A stretch of 64,000 bases of DNA from Linnemannia hyalina. Taxonomy: Eukaryota > Mortierellomycota > Mortierellomycetes > Mortierellales > Mortierellaceae. The stretch is taken from positions 742,001 through 806,000 of the forward strand of contig JAHRHY010000014.1 of NCBI GenBank assembly GCA_019671135.1, read 5' to 3'. A model generated the notes under the pieces. That model saw only the letters and a program-made list of their open reading frames with translations. It made no database searches and had not been told where the DNA came from. Both the position numbers and the translations under genes were made by a program. Numbering within the stretch: the stretch's first letter is position 1; every line of letters starts with the position of its first letter. Shown here in pieces: positions 23,055-35,832 of the stretch.

Positions 23055-25275
23055 ATGTTGGACGACGGCATCAAGACTAACCTCGAGTGGACCTCGGCCC
23101 TCGACATCGACTACCAGCCCACCAACACCCGCAAGACCTCCATCATCTGCACCATTGGTACCGTCTCTTCTCTATTTCTCTCGATCTATCGCTCTCACTT
23201 GTTGTTGTATCGATCTCATGTACACTCATCACAACAATGCTAACCGCATCATGGACAATTTTCGTCGTTTGTTCATGCAACCAGGTCCTAAGACCAACTC
23301 GGTCGAGATGCTCAGCAAGTTGCGCGACGCTGGAATGAACATTGTCCGCATGGTATGTGAACGAACGATCTATCATATCATCGTCATCATCGCGAGAAAC
23401 TTTTCTTTGCAAACAAGCAGCACGCAAAAACACGGTCAAGAAAATTAATCCAATCAATGCCTTTGTCTCACAGAACTTTTCCCACGGATCGTACGAGTAC
23501 CACCAGTCTGTCATTGACAACACTCGCAAGAGTTGCCAGGGTAAGCTACTTCTTCTTTTTTGACCGGAGGGCTTGCAACAACATCAAACATCATCAAAGT
23601 GGGCAAGGATAACATCGACAACATGGACAGCAGGATGATTATTGTGTAACATTTTATCTCGGACAAACCAAACAATCAACAAAAGAAAAAAGAAGACGAG
23701 GGAACACAATCGACAATGAGATTACAACGATTGAAGCCCCACCCTTTTCCTTATCTCTTGTGTTCTTTATCGTCGATTGTGGAGAAAAAAAAAAAAAAGG
23801 GAGGTGGACGCATGGGACTGCTTGTCGCTGCAATCTATTTTGATTGCCCGCTTACTTGGATTAGTTTATCTTGTCTTGCCTTTTCGCGCGTCATTTGAAT
23901 TGGGTGGGTGCATGGATCGTCATAGCCAAACTTTAGTTCCGACATGCATATTAACATAAAAACCAAACCGCATTATCTCCAAAACCAATTAGTGCACCCT
24001 GGACGCCCCGTGGGTATTGCTTTGGACACCAAGGGTCCCGAGATCCGCACAGGATTGATGAAGGACGACGTCGAGGTCCCCATCCTCGCTGGCCACAAGC
24101 TGATCATCACTACCGACGAACAGTACGCCGAGGCTTGCACGGGCGACCACATGTACGTCGACTACAAGAACCTCCCCAAGGTCATCACCCCCGGCAAGAT
24201 CATCTACGTCGACGACGGCGTCCTCTCCTTCAAAGTCCTCGGAGTCGACGGCACCAACGTCCACGTCGAGGCCATCAACAACGGCAAGATCTGCTCCCGT
24301 AAGGGTGTCAACCTCCCCAAGACCGATGTCGACCTTCCCCCTCTTTCGGAGAAGGACAAGAAGGATCTCCTCTTTGGTGTCAAGAACAATGTCGATATCG
24401 TCTTTGCTTCCTTCATCCGTCGTGCTGAGGATATCCGTGAGATCCGTAAGGTCCTTGGCGAGGATGGCAAGCATATCAAGATTATCTGCAAGATCGAGAA
24501 CCACCAGGGTGTCAAGAACTTTGACGAGATTCTCGAGGAAACCGATGGTGTCATGGTCGCCCGTGGCGATCTTGGAATCGAAATCCCCTGCGCCCAGGTC
24601 TTTATCGCCCAAAAGATGATGATCTCCAAGTGCAACCTGGCCGGCAAGCCCGTCATCTGCGCTACCCAGATGCTTGAGTCCATGACTTACAACCCCCGCC
24701 CCACCCGTGCCGAGGTTTCAGATGTCGCCAACGCCGTCCTCGACGGAGCCGACTGTGTCATGCTCTCGGGCGAGACCGCCAAGGGCTCCTACCCCCTCGA
24801 GGCCGTCCGCACCATGGACGAGACCTGCATCCTCGCCGAGTCTGCCATCTGCTACCCCCCACTCTTCAACGAGCTCCGCCAGCTCCAGAAGCGCCCTGTT
24901 GAGACCACCGAGACCGTCGCCTCGTCTGCCGTCTCGGCCTCGCAGGAGCAAAAGGCCGGTGCCATCATTGTCCTCTCGACCTCTGGTGACACTGCCCGCT
25001 TGGTCTCCAAGTACCGCCCCGAGGCCAATATCATCATTGTCACCCGCAAGGAGTCGACCGCCCGCTCCATCCACCTGTCTCGCGGCTGCTACCCTTTTAT
25101 CTACAAGGAGCCCAAGAGCCAGGACTGGCAGGAGGATGTTGACAAGAGATTGCGTTGGGGTATGGACCAGGCCATTGAGGTCGGTCTCCTCAAGGCTGGT
25201 CAGCCCGTCGTCGTCATCCAGGGATTCCGCTCCGGATACGGCAACACCAACACCATGCGCATCATCGTCGCCTAA
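23055..25275 (+). CDS. pyk: Pyruvate kinase
   Basis: Four exons, 23055-23157, 23285-23352, 23474-23540 and 23993-25275, give 506 residues, the normal eukaryotic length. The enzyme transfers phosphate from phosphoenolpyruvate to ADP, the last step of glycolysis, in the cytosol. Exon 1 ends in [10 protein letters not shown] and joins [23 protein letters not shown], then [10 protein letters not shown], the conserved PEP/K+ site region. The main exon has [12 protein letters not shown], the active-site strand DVARGDLG-type motif ([11 protein letters not shown]) and [13 protein letters not shown], with the C-terminal allosteric domain complete. Three introns are crowded into the first 180 codons; the third is unusually long (452 bases) and contains poly-A/T stretches. 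Codon use in exon 4 is strongly GC-ending, consistent with high expression. Confidence 0.95.
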
Positions 25276-25755
25276 GTTAGTACTTTGACTTCTTGTTGAT
25301 AGCATAGCTCCCATCCCTACATGACCCACTAGCATGCATCCCCCCTCTGTATAGTCCCACCTTTTTCCTTAGCATCCATATTATTCCTGTTGCAAATACA
25401 ACCCCCATATGTAATCGTACTTCTCTCGAATGGCTCAAGTTGGTGTGCATGTTTCTATATTCGGGCATATGCTGCGAGTTCGTATCTTGTGGAACTGGAA
25501 TGGGGGATGTGGTAGTAGAGCAGGTGTGAGGTCAAGAGAGTAGGAAATAGTGTGGTTTCGAGCATGATGCTTGACCTTGCCACAGTCACTCCTCCCCACC
25601 CTTCAGAAAAATATATATTCAACAGGTCAACAGGATCCACAAAATGCTATCAGTACAGCAAAAAAAAAACGATTCCCTTTATTCCCTCCCCCCCCTCCTC
25701 CCACCACGTCGGTCGATCCTGGAACGCGTCGTAATAAGATCCTATCGACCCTCCA

Positions 25756-25761
25756 TATAAA
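25756..25761 (+). promoter_or_regulatory. TATA box of the secreted-protein gene
   Basis: TATAAA is 81 bases before the start codon at 25837, followed by a CT-rich leader. Confidence 0.5.
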
Positions 25762-25836
25762 GTCCCTCCTCTCCCCTCTTTCCTGGTGTTTTTCTCCTCA
25801 TCACTCAACCCTCTCCCGTCTTTTCCCTCCTTCGAT

Positions 25837-26937
25837 ATGCGTATCCCAACCATCGTCCTCCTCTCCAGCGTCGCACTCTCGCTCCTGGTCACCGCCGAGA
25901 CCACGCCCCCTGCTGCTGCTGCCGCCGCCGCCGCCGCCGCCATTGCTCCTATTTCAGCAAACGTCGCTGCCCCAGCAGCAGACACCACCCAACCCAAAGA
26001 CATGGAACCCCTCAGCTCCTTAAAGATGAACGAAGACGGGAAGACCTACCCCGTCGGGAATGGCATCGTCTTCACCAAGACGACCTTTGTCGTCGACGAC
26101 AAGAACAAAGATAAATCTGGCACCAAGGACGAGGCGGAATTCAGTGTACAAGGATTCTTGGACGACCTTTTGGGAATTGATATCAGCCTCGGAGGTGGTG
26201 GTGGCGGTGGGAAGAAAAAGAAGAAGGATCCCCCTTCTGGTTCGACGACGACCCCACCGGCTGAAGAGACGGATCCGGATTATATCCCGTTGTATGGGGA
26301 TGACGGGTATAGGCCTCGTCCGGTGCCTAAGAGGTGTCCGGAGTTGGTTTTCTTGGATCAGATGGTAAATGTTTGAGAGAAAAGAGAAGGGGTGGTTTTG
26401 TTGCAATAGAATGCATTTTAAAATCGTGGTCCTTGTGTTAACTCGGTTGATATTTGATAGATCTGGGACCAGCAGGGTAACAACGGATCAATTGAGGGTC
26501 CCGCATCCACCACACCTCCCGTCTCCTCTCCCGCCGACGCCTCTGCTTCCTCTCCATCTGAAGCAGATGCCGACAAGAATGCCTCCGAGATCGAAAAGAG
26601 GAACGCCCCCGCCGCCGCTGCCGCCGAGGACAAGGCAACCACCACCACCACCGAACTCAAGGACAAGGACGAGAAAGAAAAGCTCATCACAAAGATCAAC
26701 GCCTCCGCCGTAACAGTCATCGACCCCAAGGACCTCTCCAACGACAAGGACCCCAAGAAAGTTGACCCCAACGGCATCCATATCTGCCTGCTGGGCGGGT
26801 GCAATGACGACGATAATGATGACAAGCCAAAACGTCGTAGGGTCCGTCATAAACAGAAGAAGTTCTTGAGACAGTTCAAGGGTAAGGCATTGAAGATTGA
26901 CGGTCGTACCGGGTGCCCTATTCCCTCCGGGGCCTAG
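25837..26937 (+). CDS. Secreted low-complexity protein, unknown function
   Basis: Two exons, 25837-26364 and 26461-26937, give 334 residues. A clear signal peptide opens the protein (MRIPTIVLLSSVALSLLVTA), followed by an Ala run of about ten residues, then acidic and Gly/Lys-rich stretches (GGGGGGG then KKKKK near residue 126). A second Ala run follows EIEKR, which is a dibasic Kex2-type site near the middle of exon 2. The C-terminal part has HICLLGGC, a short Asp run and a strongly basic tail (KPKRRRVRHKQKKFLRQ). I recognise no catalytic domain. It may be a processed cell-wall or extracellular protein. The Ala runs and the abrupt switch from acidic to basic sequence are unusual; the function is unknown. 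Confidence 0.7.
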
Positions 26938-27207
26938 AGAAAGGAACGTAACATACCCCCCACATCCCCCGCCCATGCACACACAAAGAAAACACCAACA
27001 ACAAAAAAACCGATTGTACATAGACCCTTTCAAAACCCCCCACAGAAGCGATACCAGTAATGCCACTTCTAACGAACAATAAAAAAAAACCAACTTACAG
27101 AATACCTTTTGAATAGGAAAATGATGTTTTATGATAATGCATGAAAAAAAATAATGGAAGGAAGAGGGGGAATGAATGCAGGCAAAAAGAAATAACTACA
27201 GAAAAGT

Positions 27208-30200
27208 CTACTTGAAGGGTGCGGTGAGGGGATCGATGATCTTTCCGAGCTTGGTGGTGACTCTGGGGAGGGTCATCTTCTGGAAGGTGGCGTTGGTGTT
27301 CCATTCCTTTCCGACGGGGGCACGGAGAGACTGCTCGTACTGGGCCCAGGTCGTGAAGGGGTGAGGGATCTTGGTCACAGAATAGTTCGAGGCCTTCTTG
27401 TCGCGCTTCTCGTTGATGATCACATGGGCCAGCTTGGCATCCTTACGTTTGCTGATATCCACTCCATCGCCTGGTTGTGCCTTCTTCACCACCACATTCT
27501 TCCTCTTCTTCTGTCCCTTTCCTGCCCACGAGCCCTGTTAGTTTTAGGATGAGGAAGTATGTAAAGAGGGTGTTAGCAAACTATAATGTCAACAAGGACT
27601 TGATCAGGCATTACAAAACAAGAAAAGAAACGTACCCATCCAGGAAGGGTGAGGTCGATGTCCTTGGGCTTCTCGGCTTCCATGGTCTCCATCTTCTCCT
27701 TCTCAAACTCTGACACAACATTGTCGTTGGCGAAAGCGCGGGCGACGAGATCGCGTTGTGAAAGAGCAGCGACAGTCTTGGTATGGACCATCACGGGCTC
27801 AGGGTCCGAATCGTCCGAGTCATTACCATCTCCCGCTACCGTTACCGTTCCCTCCTCTGCTTCTGACATTTCTTCTGCTGCTGCCTTCTTGTTCTTCTTG
27901 TCCTTCTTCGACGTCGTTGGTGCTGGTGCTGATGCTGTGGTCGGTTCGCCCTTGTGCAATCCGCGCTCCTTTTGGCTGTCCTTGCTGAGGGTCAAGAAGG
28001 AGCTGGTATCAATCTGGACGTCGTCATCCGATCCGGCCTCGGCGTCCTTCTGCTTCTTGATCTTGGCCTGCAACTTGTCGACCTTGGAGCTGTCCTTGGT
28101 CGTGCCCTTGTCGTTCTTCCGTGCAATCTTGCCCTGGTGGTGCGTATCCGTCTTGAGCCATGGGTTGGTGGATCCGTCGTCAGAGCCATCGTCCTGCGCG
28201 GCAGTCCGTGCGCTTGTGCCAGCAATCTTGACAGTGACAGGGCCGGCAACCTTAGTCGTGTGTCCAGCTGAGAGCGCAACCTTGTTGATCTGACCAGCAT
28301 TGTTCAACTTGACAGCCTTGTCGGGTTGACTGTTTTTCTCGATAGGGCCGTCCGAGGCAGTACCAAAGACCATGCGTCCACCGGCACCAATGACAGTACC
28401 AGCCTCAGCCTCCTTGGTCTTCTTGCCTCCCTTCTTGTTCTTCTGGACCGTCTTCCACTCGTCATCGCTCGACATGTTGCGCATCTCCTCCTCCTCCTCC
28501 ATCTCCTTGCGGAACTCGTCGGCGGCAATCTGAGCCTGCATCTTGCTCCTTTTGGCAGCATCCTGCATGAACTTCATGGCAAAGACTCCCTTGCCAACCT
28601 TGGCTTCCTTGGCAGCATCCTCAGCCTTGGCCAACTGAGCCTCGACCTGAGCCAACTCGTCAAAGGCACGAGCCTTGGCACCCTCGACATCGTCGTCCTC
28701 CAGATCACTGTAATCGCTCTCACCACCAGATTGCTCCTCGTCCGAGTCGACATCCTGGATCTTGCGTCTCAGACGGTCACCACGCTCAATCTGTTCGGTA
28801 ATGGCCTGGCGGGACTCGGGATCAAAGTTGCCGTGCTTGAGCTGGTCCTTGGCCCACTTTCCAGTGTTCTTGTGCTTGAGGGTCATACGCTCCTGGGCAC
28901 GCTTCTGCTCGGCCAACAGACGTTCCTCGTGAGCCTGGGCCGGGTCGAGATCCTCCATCTCCTCGGCAGTCAATCCGTTGCGTTCACGCTCCTTCTTCTT
29001 GATCTTGCGGTACAGCTTGCTCTTGATCTTGGAGACACGCTTGGCACGGATCTCGTCACGGAACATCAACTCACGCATCATGCGGAGGTCCTGTCGACGT
29101 TTCTCCACCTCCTCGGTTGTCATCTTGTTCAGAGCCAGTTCCTCAAACTCGACCAGCTTGCGTTCCTGCATACCACCCTCCATCAACACACTCTCGACCT
29201 CACGCTCCATCTTGGTCGAAACACCAAAACTGCTAGCAAGAGAGGCACTCGAGGGAGTATGGATACCGGGGGCGTTCATGGGGAAGGCCAAGTGCTCGGC
29301 TTGACGGTTCTGCTGGACAATGGGCAGCCACTTGGAGATCTCCTTCTTGGACTCGTCATAGGCAGCCTGACGGTTCAAACGATCCTGGACAATCTTGGGC
29401 AAAGGTGCTGTCAGGGTATCGGCAGACTTCCCGCTCTTGGGACCATTATCTAAAGCTTGGACGTTCTTCTTCAACGAGCTGAAGCCGGCCTCATCCTGAA
29501 TAGAGCTGACCAAATCAAACATGTCGAGTTTCTTCTTGTTGCTGGGTCCGTTGAGAGAGTGTGCCGCAGAGGATCGGTGAGCCTGAAGGTTGTATTCGGA
29601 CTCGTCGTAAGCCTCAGTACGCTCGCGGAGGTTCTTACGAGCCTTCTTTGTCGAGGCCGAGGCGTTGTCATCCTGCTTGCGCTTCTTGACAGATGTCTCC
29701 AACGAGTCGATAAAGCTGGTCAGGTTACTGGACTTGCCCTCGTCCTCGCCCTCGTCCATTTCCTCATCTTCCTCCTCGCCCTCCTCGGCATCCTCCTCAT
29801 CATCCTCATCCTCGTCTTCATCCTCCTCTTCATCGTCGTCGCCGCCAAACTTGAAGTCGTCGACCTCGCTGTCAGAGTCGTTGAATCCTGTGACCTTGGT
29901 CTTCTTGGGCAAAGGAATCTCATCATCCGACTGGGGCTGGTCCAACATCTCGGAGATATCCATGTATTCTGCACCCTCTTCCTCCTCGGACTCTTCCTCT
30001 TCCTCGCTCTCATCCTGGTCCATCATGTCCTCGTCCTCTGAATCCGCGACTTTGCTCTTGCCCTATTCAACATTTCACATATTCAACAACAGCAAGACTT
30101 TGTCAGTAAAAATCGATGGGTTTTATAATGCATGTAAAGAGAAAGAGAGAGAGAAAAAATATGAACAAAGCATACGTTGCCATGGTTTATAATGCATACC

Positions 30201-30631
30201 TTCTTATCAGCGAGCTGCTTCTTCTTCTTATTCTTCTTGGCCTGATCCTTGGACCCATAGAACTGGAAGTTCTCATACTTTTCCTCGTCGCCCTCATCAA
30301 AGGCCTCATCAGAGTCAATTTCTTCATCATCCTCATCATCAATCTCGTCAACGTTGTACTCGTAGTTTTCAACCTCGTCCAGGTACTGCTTACGACGTCT
30401 CGCAGTCTTGGACTCGTCCTCGTCATCGAGCGAGAAGACGTTGGCGAGGTTCTTGACCACCCTGTTCTTGCCGGTTCCTGAAGACGCAGCCGCTTCTTCT
30501 GCTGCTGCTGCTGCTCTACCGCGAGCTTTTCTGCTGTGGTTGTTGGCTTGTGGTTTCCTGTTCATGTTGTTGTTGCTGTTTCCACCACTGCCGGCACCTC
30601 CTCGTCCTGTGCCTCGTCTTCCTGGAGCCAT
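27208..30631 (-). CDS. UTP14: SSU processome protein Utp14
   Basis: Three exons, 30200-30631, 27636-30062 and 27208-27534, give 1061 residues. Utp14 is a nucleolar U3 snoRNP-associated protein that activates the helicase Dhr1 and is needed for 18S rRNA maturation. The N-terminus is Gly/Asn-rich, then DEDESKTARRRKQYLDEVENYEYN, followed by long Asp/Glu runs (exon 2 start). The middle holds the family blocks LMFRDEIRAKRVSKIKSKLYRK and ERMTLKHKNTGKWAKDQL. The C-terminus has TLPGW|GSWAGKG across the last splice, matching the invariant LPGWGSWAG motif, and ends KIIDPLTAPFK. Both introns are phase 0 with good GT..AG sites. Acidic runs are produced by GAG/GAC repeats, which also create long false frames on the other strand. 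Confidence 0.92.
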
Positions 30632-31014
30632 GATGTGTATGTGTGTTAAAGAGTTGGGGTTTGTCTCCGGATAATGTGAGGAAGATTAGGGGGGAGAAAA
30701 ATTGACTGTGTGGGAAAGAAAGATGAGACTTGTGCAGGTCTCTGTTCGGTTCGAGTCGAGAAGGAAAGAGTGAGCAGAGATGTGCACAAGGCAAGGCGGA
30801 GGGGAGGGTGAAGTAATGGAGGATGCAAGAAAAAAAAAGTAGCGACAGGGCAGGCACAAACGAGCAAAAAGCAGTTGATGTGACTGTTTTCCAAAAAAAA
30901 AGAAAAAAAAGAGAAATGTAAACAAGCAACTGCACATACAAATGCACACCCTTAACAAAAGTATAATTTAGTGGCGTAAATTGTTTTTGAGGAACAATAT
31001 ATTATCTTTTATTT

Positions 31015-33619
31015 CTACGTGTCCTCGCGCTCGAACCAGCCAGAATGAGTTGCCAGAGGTTTAGTCTTGTAGAGCGAAGGTCTTGACATCCCCCTCGATG
31101 TTTCCTGAGATCCAGTTGCTTTAGAACCTCCAGCAGCAACAGCTGCAGCAGCAGCCAGCTTCTTGTCGTCCTCTTTACTCAAAACACCCAACCCAATGCC
31201 CACAGAACTGACTCTGCGTGAGCTCAAAATGGACGAGTTGCGCTTATCCCGCTTTAGAGGTTCTGGAGGAGGTAGTCGCGGCGAGACAGCACTAGGTCTC
31301 TGAGTATTGCTGAATGTCCTTGCAGTCGTAGTTGGAGGTGCCCTGTTGCCATTAGGCTGGATAATCGATGCAGGTGCAACCTTCGGGGAGAGAGAGGCGG
31401 ATGGATAGCCGGTGCCCTTGTTGCCATTCATCTGCATGGAGGCAAAATCCTTATGAAGGACCTCCTCAGGTGGAGGGCGATTCTTGTTCGTTGTGGGTCG
31501 GGGTTCAGTCCGGGAGCTATCCGTTTCTGAGTGTTGCTTCCCTGACCCTGTCCATGATCTTGCGTCCACACTGGACGAGAATCCTCCAGGCATGGTCCCT
31601 GAAGGATAGTGATGGTTGTCATGTTTTGACGATCTCCTGCGACTGAGTTGCGGGCGCGACGAAAGGGACTGTCCGGCTGAGGGTGAATGTCCATCCACCG
31701 TTTGTAGTGAGTTTGACGAAGTCGAGGGTGTAATACTTGACTTGTTTTTGCCTGATGGCGAGATCCTTCCCATGTGTTGACTCTCCTGCTGGCCACTGTG
31801 GTCAAAATCGGACGATAGTCGAGGGTTCCTTTCCACGTGAACGTACTCGCTCTCTGACAATGCCTCATCCATATCGTTGTACTCGTCCGAATCCTGGTCA
31901 CTGAGCTCGCGAGGTCCGTTTCCAGCTCCCATCTGCATCGCATATCGCCGAATACCAACTCGTCCTTGAAGCCGACGATGTGATATCCGGGGCGAGCTCT
32001 GACCATGGCCTACCAAATCGCTCTTGTACTGACCAAAGCCACTAGGATATCCTGTAGTTTTGTTGTTGAGATGGCCTAGACCGTCCTTAGAAATATCCAT
32101 TCCGCTGACACTGTTGGATTCACTCTTGCTGCCTGGCGATTGTGTCCGATTGTTGCCGTTGTGACTGTAGTACTGCACCGACGCTGGTCTTTTGGGAGGC
32201 ACTGATCGGAAAGCAAAGTGTTCCAAGTTCTGGGCAAAGGGCGAAATGGTCTGGTTGCTGTGGGTCAAGCGCTCAAACTTGTTGGCCAGATGGGTCGATT
32301 CGGCAACGCCAAGCAAAGAATGTGCCGTTTCGTCCCGCATTGAGAGACGTTCCAGTGTCGATGGGGTGTACGCTTCTGCATAATCGTGTCGTTCAGATAT
32401 GCGAGATGATCTTCTGCTTGGAGGTTGAGATCGACGTCCGACGGTGGGGTTGTTGGATTCATGGCTCAGGGACTCTTCCAGCAAATCCCGCTGAGCATCG
32501 CCCGAATACTCTGTGTGAGGGTCCCTCCGAGATCCACTGCCTGGTGACTCTGAACGTACTGTGGCCGAGGCTGGCTTCCTGACTGGTTTGAGTCCATCAT
32601 CGTTGTACTGTGCGCCCATGCTGTAGTCAGGTTCCGAATTGGTCCTTCCTGGGGCCCTTTTTCTGGGTGGGATGACGGATGACCGCCTAGAAGGAATCTG
32701 CGAGACCGATGGTGTCGCGGGTCCGCCGTCATAAATGCCTCGCCCATGGAGCTCCTCCTGCTGGTGTTGCTGGTGTTGTCTGGAAGCATCATCTGGCTTT
32801 TTGGTGAACTGCTGAGAGAGGTTATGGATGGCGGTAGGGAGATCCTCCTGGAACAGATTGCGGAGCTGCTTTTCGATCTCTGATTGGAGGAAGCGCTGGA
32901 TGGGCGTGATACTGTCGAAGGTGGAACTGACGAGGACGGACTCTAAGGGGTCGTTCTTGAAGACGAGGGTGATGCCCTTGATCTGGTCCACAACGAGGAC
33001 GATGATTCCACGCAATTTGAAGTCTGAAATCCTGAGGAGCATGGGTACAACGAGCGGCTGGTCTGCTGCCAGGATTCCACGGCGGGTATAGGAAGGATTG
33101 TCAGTCTTCTTGACATTCATGGGGTTGGCCTATATGTGTATCATGGAAATGAGTGTCAGATTCATACAGAAGACGGACAGGTTGGAAAAGGCACGGTTTG
33201 TTGGTTTTCTTTGTACCTGAACTTTAGTTTGGAGGACGATATGAGCATCACCATTGTAGGTGAGTTTGAAGATGCCACGGAAGCGCTCCATCGATAGCTC
33301 TCCCATCTCCAGCATCTCCAGCTCTGGCGGCTACAGTGGAAAAGAGAAGATAGTGTGAGGATGGTGATTAGCGAACAGGGTAGTGAGCGGTAGGTATCTG
33401 GGATCAGGCAGAGCAAGGCACAAAATGCTTTTTCTCTACATGTGATGCTGGAAAAAGAAAGAAAGCCCTTACCAAGGTGCCCATGTCGAGCTCCTTGACA
33501 GTGATATGGTCGACGATAACAGCGGGCTTGTTTCCTTTGTTGAGAGCGTTGGTCAGCATGGTCTTTGCTTCCTGGATGAACTCTTCCGAGAAGTATGGCC
33601 ATTGGAATCGAAAGGCCAT
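31015..33619 (-). CDS. MDM34: ERMES subunit Mdm34 (mitochondrial distribution and morphology)
   Basis: Three exons, 33473-33619, 33217-33330 and 31015-33129, give 791 residues. Mdm34 is an SMP-domain lipid-transfer subunit of the ER-mitochondria encounter structure, on the mitochondrial outer membrane. The start is diagnostic: [14 protein letters not shown], then [30 protein letters not shown] and [26 protein letters not shown]. The SMP domain ends near residue 195 ([18 protein letters not shown]). The remaining about 600 residues are Ser/Pro/Arg-rich and disordered, longer than in yeast (459 residues in total), with Ala runs near the C-terminus. The exon joins fall inside conserved blocks in phase 0, so they are secure. 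It is divergent from the FKBP gene, with about 670 bases between starts. Confidence 0.93.
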
Positions 33620-34293
33620 TGCGGATCAGTTGTCGTCGTGTGTTGAATCTGACGGGTAATATGTTTACGAGTTGGGCAAAAGAGACTGTTGAAGTCTTTA
33701 GTGTGTGTCCTGTTGTAAGGAAGGCGTAGGTGGAAAAGAGTGATTCAGAGGAGTGGGTGTGGATTGGTTCTGATGGAGAGACCAGGGGGGAGACAAGGGG
33801 TCATTCGATAAAGGGTGTGTCCCGGTTGGATGGTTGGTTGTAGTTTGTGGAGTGAGAAAAGGTGTGAGAAGGTGAGAAGGGTGTCGGTTGTCCCAAGTAC
33901 CGGAGGGTGCCAACTTTGTCGAAGGTCGAGGGTTGAGGGGGGTGAAGTGAGAAGGCAAGGAGGGTCAGGTGGTGGATAAAGGGCTCGAGTGTGAATGCCA
34001 ATGGTAGAAGAGGAAAAGGGTCCAAGAAAGAAAAGCAAGGGGGAAAGAGAAGAAAGGGAGGGAAGGGGAAAGAGGGAAGGAGGAAGACTGAAGTAGAGAA
34101 GTAGAATGAAAGAGAGGCATCCGATACCAGGAGACAACCTTGAAAAAGGAAATAAACGATTCGATGAGTGCGAATTGACAAGGGAAAAAGTGACGGCGGT
34201 TTTGCGTAACAGGGAAGGGAAGGAAGGGAAGGATGGGAAGTAAAAGAGATCAGCTTTCCTTCATTACATTCATTCATTCATTCACTGTTAGCC
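33620..34293. other. Divergent promoter region, Mdm34/FKBP12
   Basis: No gene is seen. The stretch is strongly purine-skewed on the + strand (about 33900-34230, GGAAG/GAAAG repeats), so its complement is a long CT-rich leader for Mdm34. A CATT repeat just precedes the FKBP start. Confidence 0.5.
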
Positions 34294-35243
34294 ATGGGAG
34301 TCACCAAGAAGACCATCACCCCCGGAGACGGAATCAACTTCCCCCAGCCAGGACAGACCGTCGTCATGCACTGTATGTTATACAATCAATGGTGATCCAT
34401 TGTCGTGTTATTGAGGAACACTTCAGTACACTGATATATCATACGAATATCAGATCAACATCATATGCTAACGCCTTGATCAATGTTCACATACCTAGAC
34501 ACCGGCACTGTAAGTGGGCGATGGAAAGAGCGAGCAATGGTCCATTGATACCAGGACCATGGACAGCAACCAACCTAACTTCTTTCTTTCCTTCTGATGC
34601 CCATCCAGCTTGAGAATGGCCGCAAGTTCGACTCGTCAAGGGACCGGGGCGAGCCCTTTGTCACCCCGATCGGAGTTGGACGCGTCATTAAGGGCTGGGA
34701 GAAAGGTAATTGTATCGCATCCCTTTCATCCCGCCTCATTGCAACCCTAGTTCAAAAAAGAATCCCAACCAACGACCAATAACAACATCACCAACGATAT
34801 CGGTGTGCCAGGGGGAGGTGCAGCATGCACAAGGGACAAAAAGGGAACAACAAAAAAAAAAAAAAAAAAAAGGAAAAGAAAGAAAAGGAAGAAGGGGGAG
34901 GGTTGATGCCCCCCAAATGGACTACAACCCGTTAACTCATCTCGTTCATTCATTGCGTACATATACATGTCGCTACTTCTTCCCCCTTCCTCTTACTTGC
35001 TTGTTTTTGTTCAAGAAATTCCACTGTTTTGATCTTGTCTACCTACTCATTATATTTGCACTTTTCTCAACCACCAAAATAACCCAATGGCACATAATAG
35101 GTGTCCCGCTGATGTCGGTAGGAGAGAGGGCTGTGCTGCACATTACCTACGACTATGGGTACGGTGCTCGCGGTATGCCCCCCGTCATCCCTGGCCTCTC
35201 CAACCTCATCTTTGATGTTGAGCTTTTGGAGATTCGTAACTGA
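34294..35243 (+). CDS. FKBP12-type peptidyl-prolyl isomerase
   Basis: Four exons, 34294-34372, 34499-34509, 34609-34705 and 35101-35243, give 109 residues, the usual FKBP12 length. The enzyme catalyses cis-trans isomerisation of X-Pro bonds and is the cytosolic receptor for FK506 and rapamycin. Conserved blocks are [54 protein letters not shown] and [10 protein letters not shown]; the drug-pocket residues Tyr, Phe, Asp, Val, Ile, Trp and Tyr are visible in them. The YTGT codons are supplied by an 11-base microexon (ACACCGGCACT) with a TAG acceptor and GTAAGT donor; without it the fold would be broken. One difference from the human protein: the 80s loop reads [10 protein letters not shown] in place of the usual GHPG..IPP. 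The third intron (395 bases) contains a 21-base A run. Confidence 0.93.
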
Positions 35244-35792
35244 GCGCAAACTCGCGCGTCCTCATTGACCCTTGAATAAAAATCTAGCAAATATTACCCA
35301 ATTGATCGGCAGCTGTGTTTAGAGCCGTATGTAGGTGGGCCAATGGATAAACCATAGATGAGCCAAGGAAGGTTGTATCGCGATCAATGGGGGATAGAAA
35401 GGGTCTTGGCGCTTATTATTATTATTATTATTTTAAAAAAAAGGCAACTTCGCGAAGGAAGTGGAATGCCCTGGGAGGCTGGAAAGCAAATGTGGGATCA
35501 AGTTTTTTTCCTGTTCCTTGTTAGCTTATCAATAGGATAATGGAGGTATTTACGAAAACAAAGGAAGAAGTAAAATTAGGATTGGGTGGTGGTATTGTTC
35601 TTGCCGGATGGTGAGTGTTCTTTTGGAGGGAGACGTTGTTTGATCGTTTGCTGCTGTCCAATATTTTGCCCCTGGATGTGTCTCAGGATCGGATTGATTT
35701 GAAGGAAAGGAAGAAGTGAGACGCCTGCGGGAACGCAATGGCCACACATCCAAACAACAAACAGCACACACCCCTCGCGTCCCTCTTTCTCT

Positions 35793-35832
<40 letters not shown>

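Noticed and set aside
23989..25335. Large minus-strand frames opposite pyruvate kinase
   Set aside because: Shadows created by GC-ending codon bias; the + strand is plainly pyruvate kinase.
28326..29453. Long open frame of 375 codons on the + strand
   Set aside because: It is the complement of the Utp14 exon; its Leu/Ser-rich sequence mirrors Lys/Glu/Gln-rich coding on the minus strand.
29457..30192. Poly-Ser and poly-Leu frames on the + strand
   Set aside because: Mirror frames of the Asp/Glu runs in Utp14.
34850..34871. 21-base A run as a possible retrotransposed poly-A tail
   Set aside because: It lies inside a normal FKBP intron with no retroposed sequence or target duplication next to it.
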